Under the pieces are notes generated by a model. The model was not told the DNA's origin, searched no databases, and saw nothing but the letters and a program-made list of their open reading frames with translations. The translations under genes were made by a program, and so were the position numbers. A stretch of 49,653 nt of DNA from Proteobacteria bacterium SG_bin4 (GTDB taxonomy: Bacteria; Pseudomonadota; Gammaproteobacteria; Burkholderiales; Nitrosomonadaceae): positions 1 to 49,653 of the forward strand of contig LWDH01000046.1 in NCBI GenBank assembly GCA_002083395.1, in the 5' to 3' direction. Of this stretch, positions 43,770 to 49,653 are shown in pieces; position 1 is the stretch's first letter, and each line of letters starts with the position of its first letter.

Positions 43770-44558
43770 TCATTCGTCAAACAGATTGAAAGCAACCGTG
43801 TTAAATCCAGCATCAACGTAAGTTATTTCACCTGTAATACCACTCGCTAAATCACTGCACAAGAAAGCGGCTACGTTTCCGACTTCGTCGATAGTTACAT
43901 TGCGGCGAAGCGGCGAAACCTTTTCCGTGTAACCTAACAGCTTACTGAAGTTTCCGATACCGGCTGCGGCCAGGGTCTTGATCGGTCCGGCAGAAATTGC
44001 ATTGACTCGTATTCCTTTGGGGCCCAAGCTCGAAGCCATGAAGCGCACATTGGCTTCCAGGCTGGCTTTAGCCAAGCCCATTACATTATAGTTCGGCATA
44101 ACCCGGACAGCACCGAGGTAGCTCAGTGTCAGAAACGCGCCATTCCGGCCTTGCATCAACGGCAGCGCAGCTTTAGCAAGCGCGGAGAAGCTGTAGGAAC
44201 TGATATCGTGAGCAATCTGAAAAGCTTCTCGACTAATGCTATCGAGAAAATCTCCGGTTAAAGCTTCCCGAGGCGCAAATGCAATTGAATGAATAATGCA
44301 ATCCAGGCTATCCCAATGTTTGCTGAGATTCTCAAAACAAATAGCGATTTCTGAATCACTGGCGACATTACAGGGAAATAACAAATCGCTGTCAAATTCT
44401 TTGGCTAATTTCTCGACTCTATCGCGGACTTCTTCGCCTTGATATGTGAAAGCCAGCAAAGCACCTTCGCGTTTCATTGCTTTTGCAATGCCGTAAGCGA
44501 TGGAGCGGTTGCTGAGAAGCCCGGTTATGAGAACACGTTTGTTTGCGAGAAATCCCAT
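43770..44558 (-). CDS. fabI: Enoyl-ACP reductase (NADH), FabI
   Basis: 262 residues. It reduces the enoyl-ACP double bond in the last step of each fatty-acid elongation cycle. N-terminal NAD site LITGLLSNRSIAYGIAKAM, catalytic YNVMGLAKASLE (Tyr-x6-Lys of FabI), and the C-terminal GITGEITYVDAGF. The ATG at 44558 has AAGGA upstream; an in-frame ATG 35 codons earlier (44663) would add a non-homologous tail. Divergent from the ABC binding-protein gene. Confidence 0.96.
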   Translation of the reverse strand: MGFLANKRVLITGLLSNRSIAYGIAKAMKREGALLAFTYQGEEVRDRVEKLAKEFDSDLLFPCNVASDSEIAICFENLSKHWDSLDCIIHSIAFAPREALTGDFLDSISREAFQIAHDISSYSFSALAKAALPLMQGRNGAFLTLSYLGAVRVMPNYNVMGLAKASLEANVRFMASSLGPKGIRVNAISAGPIKTLAAAGIGNFSKLLGYTEKVSPLRRNVTIDEVGNVAAFLCSDLASGITGEITYVDAGFNTVAFNLFDE

Positions 44559-44696
44559 GAGTTTTCCTTGTAAAATGGACTGAATTGATAAATTATAGCG
44601 TAAGGGGGTGGTAGGGGGAATTCCTTCTAATTCACGCATAAGAGATTGTAGATGCACTGCCAATGAGAAAATTTCTATAATTCGAAGTCTTCAGCA

Positions 44697-46889
44697 ATGA
44701 CAAAGTCGTTTATTTCAAACTGTTTATTAGTGATAGTGTCCTTTTTATTTACTGCCTGCGGTGAAAAGAATTGGAATAACCCTTATGCAACAGAAGATGG
44801 CGAGAAAAATATTCTTTATACCGTTTTTACGGAACGGCCTAAACATCTGGATCCGGTGCAGTCATACAGTTCTAATGAAATTCAATTTACCGCGCAGGTC
44901 TACGAACCACCTTTGCAGTACCATTATTTGAAGCGGCCTTTCGAGCTGATCACTGCAACAGCCGCTAGAATGCCCATCGTGACATTCTATGATGCGCTGG
45001 ATCAGCAACTGTCATCCGATGCACCCGCGGACAAGATTGCTTACAGTATTTATGAAATCACGATCAAGCCCGAGATTTTTTACCAGCCACATCCTGCTTT
45101 TGCAAAAAACTCGAGTGGAGATTTTCTTTATCACAATTTGAATCAAAAAGAACTGGCTTCGATATTTAAGCTGTCCGATTTTTTGCAAACCAGCACCCGG
45201 GAGTTGTCGGCAGAAGATTATGTTTATCAGATCAAACGGCTGGCCCATCCAAAGTTACACTCGCCCATCTATGAATTGATGGCGGATTACATTGTGGGAT
45301 TAAGGAACTATGCGGATGAGCTAAGGCAGGTAGTTCAAAATTATCCTTCCAAGGATACATTTTTAGATCTTAGAAATCATCAATTGGAAGGTGTGCAATT
45401 AGTTGACAGGTATACCTATCGAGTAAGAATCAAAGGCAAATACCCTCAGTTCATCTATTGGTTAGCGATGCCATTTTTCGCGCCGATCCCTTGGGAAGCT
45501 GATCAATTTTTTTCGCAGAGCGGTCTGGTGCAAAAAAACATAACGCTGGATTGGTATCCGATCGGAACCGGACCTTATATGTTAACAGAGAATAATCCTA
45601 ATTTAAGGATGGTGCTGGAAAAGAATCCGAATTTTCGGAATGAGTATTACCCTGCGGAGGGAATGCCAGAGGACGCAGAAATCGGGTTGTTGGTGGACGC
45701 AGGTAAGAAATTACCCTTTATCGACAAAATTATTTTTACTCGAGAAAGAGAAAGTATCCCCCGATGGAATAAGTTCTTACAAGGGTATTATGATGCGAGT
45801 GGAATCGGTTCCGATAGTTTCGATCAAGCTGTGCAACTGGTTAGTCAAGGTGAGGCGACGGTCACGGATGCAATGGCGGAACAAGGGATCAGACTGGAAA
45901 CGACAGTTGCAGTGTCGACCTATTATATGGGATTCAATATGCTTGATCCGGTGGTGGGAGGTAGAAATAGTGAAGGGACTGAAAACGCAAGAAAGCTTCG
46001 GCAAGCGATTTCAATTGCAGTTGATTATGAGGAATTTATTTCGATTTTTGCGAATGGACGCGGCATACCCGCGCATAGTCCGATTTCACCTGGTATAGCC
46101 GGGTATCGTGCAGGAAAAGAAGGTATAAATGCTATTGTTTATGACTGGGCGAAGGATCGGCCGCGGCGTAAATCGATTCAGGTTGCCAGAAATTTGCTCG
46201 CTGAAGCCGGTTACCCGAATGGGATTGATCAAAAAACGGGTGCGCCGCTAATTTTGTATTTTGATGTAACTGCAAGGAGTTCTGAGGATCGATCGAAGCT
46301 CGATTGGATGCGCAAACAATTTCAAAAATTGAACATTCAATTGGTCGTCCGAAGCACTGATTACAATCGGTTCCAAGATAAAATTCGCAAAGGGAATGCG
46401 CAGATTTTTGAATGGGGATGGAATGCGGATTATCCGGATCCAGAGAATTTTCTGTTTTTATTATATGGCCCTCAGAGCAAGGTGGCCAATAGCGGTGAGA
46501 ATGCGGCCAACTATCGTAATCCTGAATATGACTCTTTATTTGAACAAATGAAAAATTTAGAGAATGGGATTCACCGCCAGCAAATAATTGATCGAATGGT
46601 AGAGATATTACGCTATGATGCGCCTTGGTTATGGGGCTATCACCCCAAAGATTACGGCTTATATCATTCATGGTATCAGAATGTTAAGCCAAACAGATTA
46701 GCTAATAATAACTATAAGTATTTTAAAATTGATGCAAAACAAAGGGCGCAAAAACAACGCGAATGGAATGATCCCGTGTTATGGCCACTTATGCTTATTT
46801 TTGCGGTAATTGTTATTGGTCTTGTTCCAGCAGCGGCAGCATTGCGGCGCCGGGAGCGCAGTATTGGTGTTCGTGCGTTATCATCTTAG
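44697..46889 (+). CDS. Peptide-type ABC substrate-binding lipoprotein with C-terminal membrane helix
   Basis: 730 residues of the SBP family 5 (oligopeptide/dipeptide binding). N-terminal lipobox VSFLFTACGEKNW (Cys21). The body carries family blocks such as GTGPYMLTENNPNLRMVLEKNP and AISIAVDYEEFISIFANGRG. Unusually, the C-terminus adds a hydrophobic helix (WPLMLIFAVIVIGLVPAAAA) and a basic end (LRRRERS), so the protein could be anchored at both ends. The substrate is not predictable; peptides are likely. The permease follows after 26 bases. Confidence 0.88.
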   Translation: MTKSFISNCLLVIVSFLFTACGEKNWNNPYATEDGEKNILYTVFTERPKHLDPVQSYSSNEIQFTAQVYEPPLQYHYLKRPFELITATAARMPIVTFYDALDQQLSSDAPADKIAYSIYEITIKPEIFYQPHPAFAKNSSGDFLYHNLNQKELASIFKLSDFLQTSTRELSAEDYVYQIKRLAHPKLHSPIYELMADYIVGLRNYADELRQVVQNYPSKDTFLDLRNHQLEGVQLVDRYTYRVRIKGKYPQFIYWLAMPFFAPIPWEADQFFSQSGLVQKNITLDWYPIGTGPYMLTENNPNLRMVLEKNPNFRNEYYPAEGMPEDAEIGLLVDAGKKLPFIDKIIFTRERESIPRWNKFLQGYYDASGIGSDSFDQAVQLVSQGEATVTDAMAEQGIRLETTVAVSTYYMGFNMLDPVVGGRNSEGTENARKLRQAISIAVDYEEFISIFANGRGIPAHSPISPGIAGYRAGKEGINAIVYDWAKDRPRRKSIQVARNLLAEAGYPNGIDQKTGAPLILYFDVTARSSEDRSKLDWMRKQFQKLNIQLVVRSTDYNRFQDKIRKGNAQIFEWGWNADYPDPENFLFLLYGPQSKVANSGENAANYRNPEYDSLFEQMKNLENGIHRQQIIDRMVEILRYDAPWLWGYHPKDYGLYHSWYQNVKPNRLANNNYKYFKIDAKQRAQKQREWNDPVLWPLMLIFAVIVIGLVPAAAALRRRERSIGVRALSS

Positions 46890-46915
46890 TTGTTAATGAT
46901 TGACTTTCTTTAACA

Positions 46916-47893
46916 ATGCTTATCTATATCATTCGACGCATCATTTATGCTATCCCGATTCTAATAGGCGTCAATCTGATTACTTTTACTCTTTTTTTTG
47001 TTGTCAATACACCGGATGATATGGCTCGCATGCAATTGGGTATCAAATATGTGACGCCCGAGGCAATCGAAAAATGGAAAAAAGAACGAGGCTATGATAA
47101 ACCGTTGCTGCTGAACGGGGATGAAGCGGGATTGCAGAAACTGACGCAAACAATCTTTTTTGAAAAATCACTTGCGATGTTTATTTTTGATTTTGGAAGA
47201 GCAGATGATGGAAGGGATATTGCGCATGAGATTAAGTCGCGGATGGTGCCAAGTCTTGCTATTGCGTTGCCTGTTTTTGTTCTGGGATTATTTGTTTATA
47301 TTTCTGTAGCGCTATTGATGGTCTTTTTTCGTGCGACGAATATCGATTTTTGGGGAGTAGTATTGTGTGTGGCGCTAATGTCTATTTCCAGTCTTTTCTA
47401 CATCATCGTTGGGCAATTTTTAGTGAGTAAAGTATGGCACTGGGTGCCGATCTCGGGTTTTGGGAGTGGTTTGGACGCGACTAAATTTTTGCTGCTGCCG
47501 GTTATTATCGGGATCATCAGCAGTGCAGGATCGCATATTCGCTGGTATCGGACAATTTTTCTTGAAGAAATGAACAAAGAATATGTTCGTACAGCGAGAG
47601 CCAAAGGACTGTCAGAGCGTCTTGTTTTATTTCGACACGTCTTAAGGAACGCATTAATTCCAATTTTAACAGGCGCGGTAGTGGTGATTCCTTTATTATT
47701 TTTAGGTAGTTTGCTGGTTGAATCTTTTTTTGGCATTCCCGGGCTTGGGAGCTATACCATTGATGCGATTAATTCTCAAGATTTTGCGATAGTCAGAGCA
47801 ATGGTCTTTTTGGGGTCGATACTCTACATCATTGGATTAATATTGACCGATATTTCATATACGCTTGTAGATCCGAGAATTCGTTTGGTTTAA
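46916..47893 (+). CDS. ABC transporter permease, DppB/OppB type
   Basis: 325 residues with about six membrane helices, starting MLIYIIRRIIYAIPILIGVN as DppB/OppB proteins do. The ATPase-contact loop (EAA motif) is EYVRTARAKGLSERLVLFRH. It lies 26 bases after the binding-protein gene. No second permease or ATPase follows; tRNA genes come next, so partners must be elsewhere. Confidence 0.92.
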   Translation: MLIYIIRRIIYAIPILIGVNLITFTLFFVVNTPDDMARMQLGIKYVTPEAIEKWKKERGYDKPLLLNGDEAGLQKLTQTIFFEKSLAMFIFDFGRADDGRDIAHEIKSRMVPSLAIALPVFVLGLFVYISVALLMVFFRATNIDFWGVVLCVALMSISSLFYIIVGQFLVSKVWHWVPISGFGSGLDATKFLLLPVIIGIISSAGSHIRWYRTIFLEEMNKEYVRTARAKGLSERLVLFRHVLRNALIPILTGAVVVIPLLFLGSLLVESFFGIPGLGSYTIDAINSQDFAIVRAMVFLGSILYIIGLILTDISYTLVDPRIRLV

Positions 47894-48012
47894 GGTGCGC
47901 TCAAGTTGGTGTAATTTAACCATCCATGTTGCTATTATGTCTGCTCTGATGCTAAAGAATAGACATCAAAATATTTTATTAAGACATTTTATGGGATTTA
48001 CATAGAACCTAA

Positions 48013-48041
48013 TTGACTTATGATCGCAATCTATTCATAAT
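48013..48041 (+). promoter_or_regulatory. Promoter of the tRNA-tuf operon
   Basis: TTGACT (48013-48018), 17-base spacer, CATAAT (48036-48041), about 15 bases before the first tRNA. The segment after the -10 (CACCGG) is GC-rich, as in stringently controlled stable-RNA promoters. Confidence 0.75.
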
Positions 48042-48055
48042 CACCGGTTTATTTT

Positions 48056-48141
<86 letters not shown>

Positions 48142-48208
48142 GTTATAAAATTGTTTTGGGAATGAGATTGTGGCTCGTAATCTTGATACATTCCTTACCT
48201 TAGATAGT

Positions 48209-48282
48209 GCGGGTGTAGCTCAATGGTAGAGCAGAAGCCTTCCAAGCTTACGACGAGGGTTCGATTCCCTTCACCCGCTCCA
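48209..48282 (+). tRNA. tRNA-Gly (anticodon TCC)
   Basis: 74 bases, acceptor GCGGGTG/CACCCGC, anticodon loop CTTCCAA, T-arm GAGGGTTCGATTCCCTT, encoded TCCA. Confidence 0.97.
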
Positions 48283-48295
48283 GTTGATGTTGTGG

Positions 48296-48330
48296 GTCAA
48301 ATGGTTGTATTGTGTCAAATGGTTGTATTG
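48296..48330 (+). repeat. Tandem 18-bp direct repeat between two tRNAs
   Basis: GTCAAATGGTTGTATTG occurs at 48296-48312 and again exactly at 48314-48330, an 18-bp period with two copies, in the spacer between tRNA-Gly and tRNA-Thr. It looks like slippage in a processed spacer. Confidence 0.85.
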
Positions 48331-48339
48331 TAACTGCTT

Positions 48340-48414
<75 letters not shown>

Positions 48415-48464
48415 TAGGTTTTATGATGGATTGATATGGTTTAAGCACGTATAGGGGAAACATA

Positions 48465-49653
48465 ATGGCAAAGAGTAAATTTGAGCGGTCGAAGCCACAT
48501 GTGAATGTGGGGACGATAGGGCATGTGGATCATGGAAAGACGACGCTGACAGCGGCAATAACGACGATATTGACGAAGAAATTTGGGGGCGAAGCGAAGA
48601 GTTATGATCAAATCGACTCGGCACCTGAGGAACGGGCGCGAGGTATTACCATTAATACTGCGCATGTGGAATACGAAACCGCCAATCGCCATTATGCGCA
48701 TGTTGATTGCCCCGGGCATGCGGATTATGTGAAGAATATGATAACGGGAGCGGCACAGATGGATGGCGCGATCCTGGTTGTGTCCGCTGCGGATGGTCCG
48801 ATGCCGCAGACACGCGAGCATATTCTATTAGCTCGACAAGTGGGTGTGCCTTACATCATCGTGTATATGAATAAAGCAGATATGGTGGATGATAAGGAGT
48901 TAATTGAATTGGTAGAAATGGAAATTCGTGAACTGTTATCGAAATACGAATTTCCTGGAGATGATACACCGATCATCATTGGATCCGCTTTAAAAGCATT
49001 GGAAGGCGATCAAAGTGAAATCGGTGAACCCTCGATTCTGCGGCTGGCGGAAGCATTGGATAGCTATATACCGCAACCTGAACGAGCGATCGATGGCGCA
49101 TTTATTATGCCGGTAGAAGATGTATTCTCGATATCAGGCCGAGGAACGGTGGTAACGGGAAGGGTAGAGAGAGGGATTATCAAAGTAGGCGAAGAGATAG
49201 AGATTGTTGGATTGAAGCCGACGCTGAAGACGGTATGCACGGGCGTTGAAATGTTCCGCAAGCTATTGGATCAAGGGCAAGCCGGGGATAATGTCGGCAT
49301 ATTGTTGCGCGGCACGAAGCGGGAAGAAGTGGAACGTGGCCAAGTCTTGGCGAAGCCAGGCAGCATATCGCCGCACACAAAATTTACAGCCGAGATTTAT
49401 GTATTGAGTAAAGAAGAGGGCGGTAGACATACACCATTCTTTCCAGGTTATCGTCCGCAATTTTATTTTAGGACCACAGATGTGACTGGGGCGATTGAAT
49501 TGCCGGCAGGCACGGAGATGGTGATGCCTGGAGATAATGTTTCAGTGACAGTTAATTTGATAGCACCAATTGCGATGGAAGAAGGGCTGCGATTTGCAAT
49601 ACGCGAAGGTGGCAGGACTGTTGGTGCTGGCGTCGTTGCTAAAATTATTGAGT
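48465..49653 (+). CDS. tuf: Elongation factor Tu (ends in the stop codon at the window edge)
   Basis: GTPase delivering aminoacyl-tRNA to the ribosome. Starts MAKSKFERSKPHVNVGTIGH, P-loop GHVDHGKTT, effector region ARGITINTAHVEY, DCPGHADY, base-recognition MNKADM, and the C-terminal end VGAGVVAKIIE. All 396 codons are inside the window; only the first base of the stop codon is present. GGGG precedes the ATG. It is co-transcribed with the three upstream tRNAs, the usual tufB arrangement. Confidence 0.97.
   Translation, partial: MAKSKFERSKPHVNVGTIGHVDHGKTTLTAAITTILTKKFGGEAKSYDQIDSAPEERARGITINTAHVEYETANRHYAHVDCPGHADYVKNMITGAAQMDGAILVVSAADGPMPQTREHILLARQVGVPYIIVYMNKADMVDDKELIELVEMEIRELLSKYEFPGDDTPIIIGSALKALEGDQSEIGEPSILRLAEALDSYIPQPERAIDGAFIMPVEDVFSISGRGTVVTGRVERGIIKVGEEIEIVGLKPTLKTVCTGVEMFRKLLDQGQAGDNVGILLRGTKREEVERGQVLAKPGSISPHTKFTAEIYVLSKEEGGRHTPFFPGYRPQFYFRTTDVTGAIELPAGTEMVMPGDNVSVTVNLIAPIAMEEGLRFAIREGGRTVGAGVVAKIIE

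Overview
The window looks like a chromosomal segment of a betaproteobacterium, most likely an ammonia oxidiser of the Nitrosomonas group. This rests on protein-level resemblance and gene order: a K+-insensitive H+-pyrophosphatase next to a PPi-dependent phosphofructokinase and adenylate kinase, recA-recX-alaS, ribF-ileS-lspA, gpmA-envC-ctpA-moeB, grxC-secB-gpsA, and tRNA-Tyr/Gly/Thr ahead of tuf. No ammonia-oxidation gene lies in the window, so the genus is an inference.

Layout. (1) 1-12.3 kb is a copper/silver resistance island on the minus strand: DUF4396 membrane protein, cueR and a secreted TPR protein behind a well-formed CueR-type promoter (12235-12265), then a CzcI-like secreted Cys/His protein and the tripartite exporter cusC-cusB-cusA. 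It is interrupted at 6.97-9.44 kb by plus-strand, visibly AT-rich accessory DNA: a BrnT-like toxin/antitoxin pair and a three-gene cassette (TIGR04255-like protein, unknown protein, HEPN-like protein) that may be a defence module. (2) 12.5-18.9 kb holds a CHASE2-adenylate cyclase gene cut by one in-frame stop, a 1149-residue secreted FecR-TPR-beta-barrel fusion, and a tightly coupled 112-residue protein ending in a short two-cysteine tail. I think this is the most unusual unit of the window. (3) 19-23.4 kb is a pyrophosphate/adenylate energy block (hppA, pfp, adk); adk seems to start on ATT. (4) 23.5-28.1 kb is recA-recX-OB-fold protein-alaS, the last three overlapping by ATGA. An intergenic region follows with a chain of hairpins behind an extended -10 promoter (possible small RNA) and a copy of a repeat also found at 12.3 kb. 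(5) 28.5-47.9 kb is mainly core housekeeping: a small lipoprotein, lspA, ileS, ribF, an slmA-like regulator, moeB, ctpA, envC-like, gpmA, a rhodanese-like protein lacking its catalytic cysteine, grxC, secB, an SH3 protein, gpsA, HU, two tRNAs, ppiD-like, fabI, and a peptide-type ABC binding protein plus one permease with no ATPase nearby. (6) 48.0-49.65 kb carries tRNA-Tyr, tRNA-Gly, tRNA-Thr and tuf from a strong promoter; tuf runs off the window inside its stop codon.

Gene calls come from reading translations and nucleotide signals by eye. No database search was run. Promoter, operator, small-RNA and repeat calls are pattern-based.
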